DNA from: Myxococcales bacterium
Lineage (GTDB): Bacteria > Myxococcota > Myxococcia > Myxococcales > Anaeromyxobacteraceae
NCBI GenBank assembly: GCA_021806645.1
Contig: JAJZQX010000004.1
Coordinates: 1-64,000, forward strand
Reading direction: 5' to 3'
Length of the DNA stretch: 64,000 nt
This document shows, one piece after another, positions 28,018 through 41,489 of this stretch (the stretch's first letter is position 1; every line of letters begins with the position of its first letter). The position numbers and the translations under genes were made by a program. Under the pieces are notes generated by a model that was not told the origin of the DNA, searched no databases, and was given only the letters and a program-made list of their open reading frames with translations.

Positions 28018-30603
28018 GTGGAAGCGCTTCCCATCGACCCGCTGCTGCCCGAAATCGTGGCCGCGCTCCGCTCCGGCGGCTCGCTGGTCATCGAGGCGCC
28101 CCCCGGCGCCGGCAAGACCACGCGCGTCCCGGCGGCCATCCACGCCGACGGGCTGGTGAAGGGCGAGGTGGTGGTGCTCGAGCCGCGCCGGCTGGCCGCC
28201 CGGCTGGCGGCCCGGCGGGTGGCCGAGGAGCTGGGCGAGCGGCCCGGCGAGACGGTCGGCTACCAGGTCCGCTTCGAGGACGTCTCGTCGGCGCGCACCC
28301 GCATCCGCTTCGTCACCGAGGGGCTGCTGCTGCGCCGCCTCCTCTCCGAGCCGACCCTCCCCGGCGTCGGCGCCGTCCTGCTCGACGAGTTCCACGAGCG
28401 CCACCTGCACGGCGATCTCGCCCTGGCGCTGCTGCGCCGGTTGCAGCGGACCCGGCGGCCCGACCTGAAGCTGGTGGCCATGTCGGCCACGCTCGACGCC
28501 GCGCCGGTGGCCGCCTTCCTCGGCGCCCCCACCCTCCGTTCCGAGGGGCGCCGCTTCGAGGTGGCCATCGAGTACCTGACCCCAGAGGAGGCGGCCCGCA
28601 GCGACGACCGGCTCGAGGACCGCGTCTCCCGCGCGGTTCGGCGGCTGTTGCGGGAGGAGTCCGACGGCCACCTGCTGGTCTTCCTGCCGGGCGGCGCCGA
28701 GATCCGCTGGTGCGCCCAGAAGCTGGCCGGCCTGGCCGGCTCGGGCGTGGAGGTGCTGCCGCTCCACGGCGATCTCAGGCCCGAGGAGCAGGACCGCGCC
28801 GTCCGCCCCTCCTCGCGCCGCAAGGTGATCCTCTCCACCAACGTGGCCGAGACCTCGGTCACCATCGACGGCGTGGTCGCGGTGGTCGACACCGGCCTGG
28901 CCCGCGTCGCCTCCCACTCGCCCTGGTCGGGGTTGCCGACGCTGGAGGTCCGCAAGGTCTCGCGCGCCAGCGCCGCGCAGCGTGCCGGCCGCGCCGGCCG
29001 GACCCGGGCCGGCCGGGCGGTGAGGCTCTACACCCGCCACGACCACGACGCCCGCCCCGCCTACGAGACGCCCGAGGTGGAGCGCGAGGATCTCTCCGAG
29101 CCGTTCCTGGCGCTGGCCGGCCTCGGGGTGCTGGCCGAACCGGCCGGCTTCGAGTGGTTCGAGCCGCCGCCGGCGCCCGCGGCCGAGGCGGCGCGGCTGC
29201 TGCTGCTGCGGCTCGGCGCCGTCGAGGCGAACGGCGCCATCACGCCGCTCGGCCACCGGCTGCTGGCCCTCCCGGCCCATCCGCGGCTGGCCCGCCTGGC
29301 GGTGGAGGCGGCCGATCGCGGCGCGGCCGACGGCGGCGCCCTGCTGGCGGCGTTGCTGGGCGAGCGTGACCTGCGCGACCGGCGCGGCCTCGACGGCGCG
29401 TCGCTCCCACCCACCGGCCCCTCCGACCTGCTTGAGCTGATGAGCGTCTTCGAGGAGGCGGCGCGCGGCCGCTTCGACCTCGACCGGTGCCGGCGGCTCG
29501 GCGTCCACGCCGGCGCGGCGCAGGCGGTCGAGCGGAGCCGGCGGCAGCTTCGCGGGGCGCTCAGGTCCACCTCCGGCGTCCGGCCGGTGACCGGCGAGGC
29601 GGCCGAGGCGCCGCTCCTCATGGCCACGCTGGCCGCCTACCCCGACCGCGTGGCGCGGCGGCGCGCGCCCGGCTCCGACGAGGTGGTCCTCACCGGCGGC
29701 GGCAGCGCCCGGCTCGAGCCGGTCTCGGTGGTCCGCGACTCGGAGCTGCTGGTGGCCGTCGACGCCGAGGAGCGGCGCGGCGACCGGCCCAGGCCGGGGG
29801 GGTCTCGCGCCGAGGCCCGGGTCCGGCTCGCCTCGACCGTGACCCAGGAGATGCTGCTCGACCTCTTCCCCGGCGCCCTCCGGTACGACACCGCGGTGGG
29901 CTGGAACGCGCCGGCGGAGCGGGTCGAGGCGACCGAGCGGCTCCTCTACGAGGACCTGGTGCTGGAGGAGACGCGCGCCACCAGCCCCGATGCCGCCCAG
30001 GTCGCGGCGCGGCTGGCCGAGGAGGCGCTCTCCCGCGGCGCCCGCGCCTTCGCCGGTGAAGGCGCGCTCGATCAGCTCATGGCCCGCCTGGCCCTGGTGG
30101 CCCGCTTCGCTCCCGACCTCGGCGCCACGCCGCCGGACGAGGCGGCGCTTCGCGAAGCCCTGGCGCGGAGCTGCGTCGGCCGGCGCAGCTTCGCCGAGCT
30201 GCGCGAGGCCGACCTGCCGGGCGCGCTGCTAGACCTCCAGCCCGGACCGGTCCGGGCGGCGCTGGCCCGCCTGGCGCCCGAGCGGGTCACGCTGCCGGGC
30301 GGCCGCGCCGTCCGCGTCCACTACGAGGCGGACCGGGCGCCCTGGGTGGAGAGCCGGCTGCAGGACTTCTTCTCCATGCTGAAGGGGCCCGTGGTCGCCG
30401 GCGGCGCCCTCCCGCTGACCCTCCACCTGCTCGCCCCCAACCAGCGGGCGGTGCAGGTGACCAGCGACCTCTCCGGCTTCTGGGACCGGCACTACCCGGC
30501 CCTGCGCCGCGAGCTGGCGCGCCGCTATCCTCGCCACGCCTGGCCCGACGACCCACGGACCGCGCCGCCGCCCCCGCCGCTGCCGCCGCGCCACCGCCGG
30601 TGA
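28018..30603 (+). CDS. hrpB: HrpB, ATP-dependent DExH-box helicase
   Basis: 861 aa from a GTG. The N-terminal helicase core has IEAPPGAGKTTRVP (motif I), EPRRLAARLAARRVAEE (Ia), LLDEFHERH (the DEFH form of motif II), MSATLD (III), STNVAETSVTI (V) and QRAGRAGRT (VI), followed by the helicase-associated and HrpB C-terminal domains (YEADRAPWVESRLQDFF). Length and order match HrpB. Its cellular role is poorly known. Starts 101 bases from the divergent sigma gene. Confidence 0.93.
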   Translation: MEALPIDPLLPEIVAALRSGGSLVIEAPPGAGKTTRVPAAIHADGLVKGEVVVLEPRRLAARLAARRVAEELGERPGETVGYQVRFEDVSSARTRIRFVTEGLLLRRLLSEPTLPGVGAVLLDEFHERHLHGDLALALLRRLQRTRRPDLKLVAMSATLDAAPVAAFLGAPTLRSEGRRFEVAIEYLTPEEAARSDDRLEDRVSRAVRRLLREESDGHLLVFLPGGAEIRWCAQKLAGLAGSGVEVLPLHGDLRPEEQDRAVRPSSRRKVILSTNVAETSVTIDGVVAVVDTGLARVASHSPWSGLPTLEVRKVSRASAAQRAGRAGRTRAGRAVRLYTRHDHDARPAYETPEVEREDLSEPFLALAGLGVLAEPAGFEWFEPPPAPAAEAARLLLLRLGAVEANGAITPLGHRLLALPAHPRLARLAVEAADRGAADGGALLAALLGERDLRDRRGLDGASLPPTGPSDLLELMSVFEEAARGRFDLDRCRRLGVHAGAAQAVERSRRQLRGALRSTSGVRPVTGEAAEAPLLMATLAAYPDRVARRRAPGSDEVVLTGGGSARLEPVSVVRDSELLVAVDAEERRGDRPRPGGSRAEARVRLASTVTQEMLLDLFPGALRYDTAVGWNAPAERVEATERLLYEDLVLEETRATSPDAAQVAARLAEEALSRGARAFAGEGALDQLMARLALVARFAPDLGATPPDEAALREALARSCVGRRSFAELREADLPGALLDLQPGPVRAALARLAPERVTLPGGRAVRVHYEADRAPWVESRLQDFFSMLKGPVVAGGALPLTLHLLAPNQRAVQVTSDLSGFWDRHYPALRRELARRYPRHAWPDDPRTAPPPPPLPPRHRR

Positions 30604-30623
30604 GAGCGTCCCTCGGCGCCACC

Positions 30624-30649
30624 CCCGCGGGCGCGGGACGCGCGTTTTT
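30624..30649 (+). terminator. Probable Rho-independent terminator of hrpB
   Basis: CCCGC-gggc-GCGGG, overlapped by an alternative GCGC-gggac-GCGC stem, ends just before TTTTT at 30645-30649. It lies about 20 bases past the hrpB stop and just upstream of the next promoter. Confidence 0.5.
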
Positions 30650-30662
30650 CCGCTCGCCTTCG

Positions 30663-30691
30663 TTGACTCCGTTTCGACCGCCGCGTACACA
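30663..30691 (+). promoter_or_regulatory. sigma70-type promoter of the Mg2+ sensor / carrier operon
   Basis: TTGACT (30663-30668), a 17-base spacer and TACACA (30686-30691). The start would be near 30698, leaving a leader of about 55 bases, too short for a known Mg2+ riboswitch. Confidence 0.55.
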
Positions 30692-30753
30692 GGCCAAGGC
30701 TCGCGCGACGCGAGCGCGGCGCGCCGAGCGGCGGCCCCACACCGAGGTCTGGC

Positions 30754-32037
30754 ATGGCCGAGACGGCACCCCAGGGAGAGACCGCCGCCGACCCCCGCTT
30801 CCGCTTCCTCTCCTCGATCGTCGGGCGCCCGGTGCGCGGCTCGGACGGCGCCCGGCTCGGCACCCTGACCGACCTGGTGGTGGCCACCGGCGAGCAGTAC
30901 CCGCCGGTCGAGAGCCTGGTGTTGACGGGCAGGGGCGGCCGGCGGCAGTACCAGTGGAGCTCGGTGGAGCGGTTCGGCGACCGCGGCCTCACGCTCAAGG
31001 CCGGCGCGGTGGCCTCGACGCCGCCCGAGCAGCCGCTCGCCGATCGGATCCCGCTGGTCGAGGAGATCCTCGACAAGCAGATCGTCGACGTCCACGACGC
31101 CAAGCTGGTCCGCGTCAACGACCTCCACTTCCTCGAGCTGAAGGGGCAGCTTCGCGTCGCCCACGTGGACGTCGGCCTGCGCGGCCTGATCCGGCGCATG
31201 GGCTGGGAGCCGTTCGTGGATCGGACCCTGCGGCTGGTCCGGCCGGGCGCGCCCTACCTCAAGGCCGACCACCTGGTCTCGTGGAAGCTGGTCCAGCCGC
31301 TCGACCAGTCGGCCGGCAAGGTCCGGCTGGAGGTGGCGCAGCGGCTGCTGGCGACGCTCCACCCGGCCGATCTCGCCGAGATCATGGAGGACCTCGGCCG
31401 CGACCAGCGCACCGTGCTGCTGGGGCGGCTCGACGTCGAGACCGCCGCCGAGGCGCTGGAGGAGGCCAGCTCCGAGCTGGCGGCCCAGCTGCTCGAGGAG
31501 GTGCCGCCGGAGAAGGCGGCCGACATCCTCGAGGAGATGGCCCCCGACGAGGCGGCCGACGTGCTCTCCGACCTGCCGGGCGACACGCGTGACGAGGTGC
31601 TGGCCGCCATGGAGCGGCCCGAGGCGCGCGAGGTCGAGGCGCTGCTGGCCTACCCGCAGGACACGGCCGGCGGCCTGATGACGCCCGACCGGATCCAGCT
31701 GGCGCCGGAGCGGACGGTCGCGGACGCCATCGGCGAGCTGCGCCGTCGCGACGAGGAGCTGCCGCTGGTCTACGAGATCTTCGTGGCCGACGCCGGCGGC
31801 CGGCTGCTGGGTATCTGCACGCTGCGCGACCTCGTGCTCCACGAGCCGGCCACCCGGCTGGGCGCCATCATGCGCGAGGCCCCGGCGACGCTGGGCGTCC
31901 ATGACCGGCTCCGCGAGGTGGCGGCGGCCGCCGCCAAGTACAACCTGGTCTCGGTGCCGGTCATCGACGAGGCCGGCGTGCTGCAGGGCATGGTGACCGT
32001 GGACGACATCCTCGGCGAGGTGCTGGATGGCCGCTGA
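30754..32037 (+). CDS. Soluble MgtE-like regulator: PRC barrel + MgtE N domain + CBS pair
   Basis: 427 aa. Residues about 15-95 look like a PRC-barrel. About 180-300 is the MgtE N-terminal superhelix (LHPADLAEIMEDLGRDQRTVL; VPPEKAADILEEMAPDEAAD). About 305-425 is a CBS pair (YPQDTAGGLMTPD; VSVPVIDEAGVLQGMVTVDD). The five membrane helices of an MgtE channel are absent: the protein ends LGEVLDGR where the pore would begin. In MgtE these cytosolic domains sense Mg2+ and gate the pore. Here the next gene, overlapping by 11 bases, supplies a different transporter, so the likely job is Mg2+-dependent control of that carrier. Confidence 0.9.
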   Translation: MAETAPQGETAADPRFRFLSSIVGRPVRGSDGARLGTLTDLVVATGEQYPPVESLVLTGRGGRRQYQWSSVERFGDRGLTLKAGAVASTPPEQPLADRIPLVEEILDKQIVDVHDAKLVRVNDLHFLELKGQLRVAHVDVGLRGLIRRMGWEPFVDRTLRLVRPGAPYLKADHLVSWKLVQPLDQSAGKVRLEVAQRLLATLHPADLAEIMEDLGRDQRTVLLGRLDVETAAEALEEASSELAAQLLEEVPPEKAADILEEMAPDEAADVLSDLPGDTRDEVLAAMERPEAREVEALLAYPQDTAGGLMTPDRIQLAPERTVADAIGELRRRDEELPLVYEIFVADAGGRLLGICTLRDLVLHEPATRLGAIMREAPATLGVHDRLREVAAAAAKYNLVSVPVIDEAGVLQGMVTVDDILGEVLDGR

Positions 32038-33295
32038 GGCCGCCGTCGCGCAGCGCCGTGTGCCGTTCAACCGGCGGATCATGCTCTTCCTCGCCGTGCT
32101 GGGGCCCGGCCTGATCACCGCCAGCGTGGACAACGACGCCGGCGGCATCACCACCTACTCGGTGGCCGGCGCGACCTGGGGCTACGACCTGCTCTGGACC
32201 CTCATCCCCATCACCGTGGCGCTCATCGTGGTGCAGGAGATGAGCGCCCGCATGGGGGTGATCACCGGCAAGGGGCTCTCCGACCTGATCCGCGAGAACT
32301 TCGGCGTCCGGGTCACCTTCTGGATGTCGATCGCCCTGATCGTCGCCAACCTCGGCAACGTCGTCGCCGAGTTCGCCGGCGTGGCCGCCAGCCTCCAGAT
32401 CTTCGGCGTGCCGGTCTGGCTGTCGGTCCCGGCCGCGGCGGTGGCGGTCTGGCTGCTGGTGCTGAAGGGGACCTACCGCTCGGTCGAGAAGTTCTTCCTG
32501 GTGGCCTCGGTCTTCTACGTCGCCTACCCCGTCACCCTCTTCTTCGCCAAGCCGGACTGGGGCGAGATCGGCACCGCGCTGGTGGTGCCGCACCTCCACT
32601 CCGACGGCGCCTACGTCGCCATGCTCATCGGCATGGTCGGCACCACCATCGCGCCGTGGATGCAGTTCTACCTGCAGGCGGCGGTGGTCGAGAAGGGCAT
32701 CAAGCCGGAGCAGTACGGCATGTCGCGGCTCGACGTGATCGCCGGCTGCGTCGTCACCGACGTGGTGGCCTTCGCCATCGTGGTGGCCTGCGCCGCCACG
32801 CTCCACGTCGCCGGCGTGCGGGTGGAGACGGCCGGGCAGGCCGCCATGGCGCTGGAGCCGCTGGCCGGCCGGCACGCCTCGTGGCTCTTCGCCTTCGGCC
32901 TCTTCAACGCCAGCTTCTTCGCGGCCGCCATCCTGCCGCTCTCCACCGCCTACTTCGTCTGCGAGGCCTTCGGCTGGGAGTCGGGCGTGGATCGGAAGTA
33001 CGGCGAGGCGCGCCAGTTCTACTGGCTCTACACCTCGATCCTGGTGATCGGCGCCGCGGTGGTGCTCTGGCCCAGGCTGCCGCTGGTGCCCATAATGCTG
33101 GTGTCGCAGGTGCTCAACGGCATGCTGCTGCCGTTCGTCCTGGTCTTCATGCTCCTGCTCATCAACAAGGAGAAGCTGATGGGCCAGTGGCGCAACGGCC
33201 GATGGTTCAACGGCGTGGCCTGGATAACCACGGCGGTGATGATCATGCTGACCGTCTACCTCGTCGCCATCGGCGTCCGCGACCTGCTGGCCTAG
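32027..33295 (+). CDS. Nramp-related divalent metal (probably Mg2+) transporter
   Basis: 422 aa with about 11 membrane helices. The TM1 motif is ASVDNDAGGITTYS where classical Nramps have DPGN (Asp35/Asp37 region). The TM6 segment near 205-211 is GTTIAPW where Mn/Fe Nramps have a Met-Pro-His motif. Loss of the soft-metal Met is a feature of the Nramp-related Mg2+ transporters. The start lies inside the MgtE-like gene (11-base overlap), implying coupled synthesis and a shared Mg2+ role. Inner membrane. Al3+ or other hard ions cannot be excluded. Confidence 0.87.
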   Translation: MAAEAAVAQRRVPFNRRIMLFLAVLGPGLITASVDNDAGGITTYSVAGATWGYDLLWTLIPITVALIVVQEMSARMGVITGKGLSDLIRENFGVRVTFWMSIALIVANLGNVVAEFAGVAASLQIFGVPVWLSVPAAAVAVWLLVLKGTYRSVEKFFLVASVFYVAYPVTLFFAKPDWGEIGTALVVPHLHSDGAYVAMLIGMVGTTIAPWMQFYLQAAVVEKGIKPEQYGMSRLDVIAGCVVTDVVAFAIVVACAATLHVAGVRVETAGQAAMALEPLAGRHASWLFAFGLFNASFFAAAILPLSTAYFVCEAFGWESGVDRKYGEARQFYWLYTSILVIGAAVVLWPRLPLVPIMLVSQVLNGMLLPFVLVFMLLLINKEKLMGQWRNGRWFNGVAWITTAVMIMLTVYLVAIGVRDLLA

Positions 33296-33334
33296 TGCCC
33301 CGCCCCAGCCGCGGGGAGCGCCGGGCTGGCGCCG

Positions 33335-37343
<4,009 letters not shown>

Positions 37344-37350
<7 letters not shown>

Positions 37351-38474
37351 CTGTGGGGAACGATAGTGGCAGTCGGCTCGCCTGGCTCTCGCCCGGAGCG
37401 TGGGCCCCGGCTCGGTATGTCGATATCGACGACCGGACCACCGCGGCCGCCGCGCTCGCCCAGGTTCGCGGCGGCGCCGCGCTGATCTATCGCGGGGATT
37501 ACCGCAATGCCCGTCAATTGCTGGCGGCCATGGGCCGCAGGCTGGGTGGACGGACCGTGTCCCCCGCGGGAGGCAGGAGCCTGCGCGACGTCTTCCTGGA
37601 GGAGCGGCGCCAGCACCGGCTGGAGCACGAGACGCTCTCGCGCCTGGCGGTCCCCGTCGAGGCCGGCCCGGCCGGGCCGCGGGTGGCCCTCAAGAACGCC
37701 CCCGACGTGGCGGCGGCGCTCACCGAGGCGCTGGGCGAGTCGCTGCCCCTGCCGGGCGTCCTGCCGCTGCGCGACCTGCTCGGCATGATCGGCGCGCACG
37801 AGTGGCGCAGCAAGGGGATCGAGGTCCCGTCGCTCGGGGCCCACCTGAGGACGCGCTGGGGGGTCTTCGCGCCGGTGCGAGGCGAGCACGTCGAGCTGAC
37901 GGCCGAGGCGGTCAAGCGCTGGCCGGTGGCGGGGAAGCGGGCGCTCGATGTCGGCACCGGGACCGGCGTGCTGGCGCTGCTGCTGGCCCGGGGTGGCGCC
38001 CACGTCACCGCCACCGACCTCTCCACCGAGGCGGCGTCCTGCGCGCGGGAGAACGCCACCCGGCTCGGCCTCGCCGACCGGATCGAGGTGGTGGAGGCCG
38101 ACCTCTTCCCCGAGGGGCGCTTCGACGTGGTGGTCTGCAACCCGCCGTGGCTGCCGCACGAGGCGGTGACGCCGCTAGACCGGGCGGTGTACGACCCGGG
38201 CGGCCGGTTCCTGGCCCGATTCCTGGGCGGGCTGGCGGCGCACCTCGAGCCGGGCGGCGAGGGGTGGCTCATCCTCTCGGATCTCGCGGAGCGGCTCGGG
38301 CTGCGCGCCGAGGGGGAGCTGGATGGGCAGCTCGAGGCGGCCGGCCTGGAGGTGGCCGGCGGGCTCGAGGCGGCGCCCCGTCACCCGCGCAGCCGCGACC
38401 GGGATGACCCGCTCCACCAGGCCAGGTCGCAGGAGGTGACGGCGCTGCGCCGGCTGGTGGCGAAGAGGGGGTAG
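37344..38474 (+). CDS. SAM-dependent methyltransferase (class I, N5-Gln/HemK-like motifs)
   Basis: 376 aa from GTG 37344, with GGGGAGG 5 bases before it inside the sucA coding region. Residues 1-165 are unassigned (contains LIYRGDYRNARQLLAAMGRR). The methyltransferase core has ALDVGTGTGVLALLLA (motif I), VTATDLSTEAASCARENA (post I) and VVCNPPWLP (motif IV, NPPW, typical of enzymes acting on planar amide or amine nitrogens). The substrate may be a ribosomal or release-factor protein or rRNA; it cannot be decided here. Confidence 0.82.
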
Positions 38475-38546
38475 GCCTCCATTTCGCGTTGCCGGCCGCC
38501 GGGTCGTGGCGCATACCCCCGTCGGATCCTTCTCCCGGAGGTTCAC

Positions 38547-39101
38547 ATGGCGTTCCTCGCGCAGCTCTGGTTGCCGATCGTGGTCTCGGCGGTGCTGGTC
38601 TTCGTGGTCTCCGCCGCCACCCACATGCTGGTCCCCTTTCGCAAGACCGAGTGGGCGCACCTCGAGAAGGAGGGCGCCCTGCAGGAGGCGCTGCGCGGCG
38701 CCAGGCCGGGGCTCTACGGCTTCCCCATGCCGGCCGAGGGGTTCGAGCGCGGCCAGGCGGAGGCGATGCAGCGCTGGGCCCAGGGGCCGTCGGGCTGGCT
38801 CTCCCTGGTGCCGGTCGGGCCGGTCAACATGGGGCGCAACCTCGGCCTCTCGTTCCTCGTGAACCTCTTCGTCTCCGCCTTCGCCGCCTACCTCGCCGCG
38901 CACGTGCTCGGCGTGGCGCCCAACTACAGGACCGTCTTCCGGCTCGTCGGCACCATCGGCTTCCTCGCCTATGGCGTCGGCACGGTCTACGAGGCCATCT
39001 GGTACTGGAGGCCGTGGAAGTCGCTGGCCTACAACACGGTCGACGCGCTGCTCTACGGGCTGTTGATGGCCGGCACCTTCGGGTGGCTCTGGCCGAGGTG
39101 A
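38547..39101 (+). CDS. Inner-membrane protein of unknown function
   Basis: 184 aa. Membrane segments about residues 7-28 (PIVVSAVLVFVVSAATHM), 100-122 (SFLVNLFVSAFAAYLAAHVL), 130-150 and 160-180. GGAG precedes the start. Recognisable words are the amphipathic WAHLEKEGALQEALR after TM1 and GFPMPAEG. No family known to me. Its last 49 bases overlap the end of the convergent AhpD-like gene. Confidence 0.75.
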   Translation: MAFLAQLWLPIVVSAVLVFVVSAATHMLVPFRKTEWAHLEKEGALQEALRGARPGLYGFPMPAEGFERGQAEAMQRWAQGPSGWLSLVPVGPVNMGRNLGLSFLVNLFVSAFAAYLAAHVLGVAPNYRTVFRLVGTIGFLAYGVGTVYEAIWYWRPWKSLAYNTVDALLYGLLMAGTFGWLWPR

Positions 39102-39646
39102 GGTGGGACCCCGAGCGACTGGATCAGCCGGGCCCAGTAGTTCACCTGCGCCGCCGTGGTGGCCAGCACCACGATCTCGCGCTCGCCGAAGTGGCCCTGG
39201 AGCTCGGCGACGAAGTCGGCGGGGAAGCGGAGCGGGGTCTGCGACGTCAGCCGTGCGTACCGGACGGCGACCCGCTCCAGCGCCGACAGGCTGGCGATGG
39301 CCTCTGGCTCGAGCAGCGTACGCAGCCCCTCCAGTTCCTCGTCGGTCACGCCCGCCTCGCGGTGCTGGTGGGCGTTCATGTCGGCGCAGAACGGGCAGGC
39401 GGTCGCGAAGGAGGCGGCCAGCCGGACCAGCTTCAGCATCCGCCGGTCGATCCGCCCTTCGCAGTTGGCGATGGTCGCCTCGAGGAGGCCGGCGCCGAGC
39501 GCCGCGCGCGGGTACCAGGCGAGGATGCGGGCCGGCAGGAGCGGCTTGCCGGCGATCCGCTCGGCCAGCCAGGTGGCGAGCCGGAGCAGGAGCGGCGCGC
39601 GCGGCGGCGGGTCGATGAAGGCACCCGATGCTGGTGGAGTGGACAT
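39053..39646 (-). CDS. Carboxymuconolactone decarboxylase / AhpD-like protein
   Basis: 197 aa. The AhpD-type redox motif CPFCADMNAHQHREAG (CxxC then His) sits in the middle of an all-helical protein, preceded by MLKLVRLAASFATA. This fold covers peroxidase-like disulfide reductases as well as true decarboxylases; the CxxC favours peroxidase or alkylhydroperoxidase activity. Start at ATG 39646; no clear ribosome site, so the start is uncertain. The C-terminal 16 codons overlap the convergent membrane-protein gene. Confidence 0.82.
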   Translation of the reverse strand: MSTPPASGAFIDPPPRAPLLLRLATWLAERIAGKPLLPARILAWYPRAALGAGLLEATIANCEGRIDRRMLKLVRLAASFATACPFCADMNAHQHREAGVTDEELEGLRTLLEPEAIASLSALERVAVRYARLTSQTPLRFPADFVAELQGHFGEREIVVLATTAAQVNYWARLIQSLGVPPHLGQSHPKVPAINSP

Positions 39647-39757
39647 GGGCGGTCGAGGCGTCTGCTGAGAACCCGTCACCTGCCCTCCTGGCTGGAGCTG
39701 ATCCGATCCAGTACCGGACAGTATGGAACGATCGGCCATTCGTCCGGTAGCCGCGCC

Positions 39758-39994
39758 GTGGATCGCCTGGCGATCTCGGCGACGCGCCGTGCGCTCGAAG
39801 AAGGCCACCAGGGACCGGTTCCCGGCGCAGCGCGCACCTCGGTCTGGTCCTTCACCGCCACCTTCGGCGTGCTGCCGCCGGCGCCCATCCTCGGCTGCCC
39901 GGTCGACGTGCTCTGGAGGGGCCGGTTCGGCCGCTGCGCCTACCCGCTCAAGCAGACCGCCGAGGGGCGGGTCGAGTTGTACGCGCTCGAGTAG
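39758..39994 (+). CDS. Small hypothetical protein
   Basis: 78 aa from GTG 39758. Third codon positions from about 39840 to the stop are almost all G or C, and the sequence (SVWSFTATFGVLPPAP, CPVDVLWRGRFGRCAYPLKQ) is not low-complexity, so coding is likely. Upstream codons are less biased and no ribosome site is seen, so the start, and whether this is a truncated remnant, are unsure. The 178 bases that follow (39995-40172) show no further gene. Confidence 0.4.
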   Translation: MDRLAISATRRALEEGHQGPVPGAARTSVWSFTATFGVLPPAPILGCPVDVLWRGRFGRCAYPLKQTAEGRVELYALE

Positions 39995-40172
39995 CGGACG
40001 CCATCCCTGGCTCGAGAGGCGGGCAGCTCCGCCAGGCGCTGGCGTACCTGGACGGTGGCCGGGCTGGCACCAGCATTCCGAGCAGCCGGCGAGCGCAGAA
40101 GTGGCGTCCCTGTTGGGTTCCATGCACTTCACCGACCCCGGAAATGTCAGACCATCATGAGACGTTGCGTGA

Positions 40173-41489
40173 ATGATCACCCACGCGCAACCGACCCTGT
40201 CCTCGGCCGCGGCTTCGACCCACGGAGCCGCCACCCCCTCTCTCGCACTCCTGGAAGCACGGAAGCTCCGCGACGCGCTGGCCGCGCTCCTTCGCAAGGA
40301 GCAGGCCGCCATGGCCGACTTCCTCGTCGCCCTGGCCGACTTCGACCGGCGGCGTGGATGGGAGACGCTGGGCCATTCCAACCTCTTCTCCTTCGTGCGA
40401 GTCGAGCTCGGTCTCTCGAGGAGCGGGGCTTACTGGCGCCTCAGCGCGGCGCGGTTGGTCCAGCGCTTCCCCGAGGTCATCGCACCCCTGCGCGATGGCC
40501 AGCTCTGCATGTCGACCACCGCCGAGCTCGCCAAGGTCCTCACCGAGGAGAACCGGGACCTGGTGCTGCCCCGCTACTTCGGCCTCTCGGCGCGAGAGGC
40601 CCAGGAGGTCACCGCCGAGCTGGCGCCCAGGCAGGAGCTGCCGGCGCGGGACCTCGTGACCAGGGTGGAGAGGGACCGAGGGCTTCAACTGGTGGAGCCA
40701 GCCAGGCCGGCGCCCGGGCGGTTGCCGATGGCGCCCCCGCCTGCGGCGGCGAGCCCGGCTGGTGAGCCAGTCCAAACGTTTGGACTCATGCCAGCCCAAC
40801 CCGCTCGGACCTCGGCTCCTCCTGCCCGCGACGACGTCGAGCCGCTCACCGCCGACCTGCGCCGGCTCCACGTCACGGTCAGCCGGGAGTTCCTGCGGGA
40901 GCTGGAGAAGGCCAGGGACGGTCTCTCGCACGCCATCCCGAACGCCACGACCGAGCAGGTGCTCCAGGCGGCGCTCCGGCTCTTGCTGGAGAAGCAGGCC
41001 CGGGCGCGCGGGCAGGTGAAGAAGCCGCGGACCTTCCTGCCTGACGCGGCCCCGGCCCGGACCGCGACCTCGACTGCTGCGCCGCCACCTCACGCGGGAC
41101 ATCACGCGGAGGCCCCAGGGGAGCCCGTGGCCAAGCCGCAGGAGTCCCCTCCACCGCTCGCGCTCCTCCCGACCGACCCGCCCACCACGGAGCCGCGTCC
41201 GCCTCGGCGAGAGGGGCCGCGGGAAGCCATCCCCGCCGCCGTCCGCCGCGCCGTCTGGGAGCGGGATGCCGGTCGCTGCACCTGGCCGCTCGACGGGGGC
41301 GGCTGCTGCGGCTCGATCCACCGACTCGAACTGGACCACCTGCTTCCGTGGGCGCGCGGCGGTACACCCACGGTGGATGGGCTGCGCTTGCTCTGTCACT
41401 TCCACAACCTCTTGGCGGCGCGGTTGGCGTTCGGAGAGCCGTGCATGGGGCGGTACGCGCCCGACCGGATCGGGGACGGTGCGGGATAG
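40173..41489 (+). CDS. HNH endonuclease (DUF222-like, possible mobile-element type)
   Basis: 438 aa. The N-terminal 150 residues are helical (ARKLRDALAALLRKEQAAM; FSFVRVELGLSRSGAYWRLS). A second helical block at about 225-275 includes HVTVSREFLRELEKARDGL. Two Pro/Ala-rich linkers follow. The C-terminal HNH domain (about 360-425) has VWERDAGRCTWP, CCGSIHRLELDHLLPWARGG and LRLLCHFHNLLAAR. Such proteins often occur as several copies per genome in actinobacteria and myxobacteria; target unknown. The 264 bases after it (41490-41753) contain no gene I can support. Confidence 0.85.
   Translation: MITHAQPTLSSAAASTHGAATPSLALLEARKLRDALAALLRKEQAAMADFLVALADFDRRRGWETLGHSNLFSFVRVELGLSRSGAYWRLSAARLVQRFPEVIAPLRDGQLCMSTTAELAKVLTEENRDLVLPRYFGLSAREAQEVTAELAPRQELPARDLVTRVERDRGLQLVEPARPAPGRLPMAPPPAAASPAGEPVQTFGLMPAQPARTSAPPARDDVEPLTADLRRLHVTVSREFLRELEKARDGLSHAIPNATTEQVLQAALRLLLEKQARARGQVKKPRTFLPDAAPARTATSTAAPPPHAGHHAEAPGEPVAKPQESPPPLALLPTDPPTTEPRPPRREGPREAIPAAVRRAVWERDAGRCTWPLDGGGCCGSIHRLELDHLLPWARGGTPTVDGLRLLCHFHNLLAARLAFGEPCMGRYAPDRIGDGAG

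Noticed and set aside
30698-30753. Mg2+ riboswitch (M-box or mgtA type) before the MgtE-like gene
   Set aside because: The leader is only about 55 bases and lacks the expected helices; the corA leader (43 bases) is also too short.
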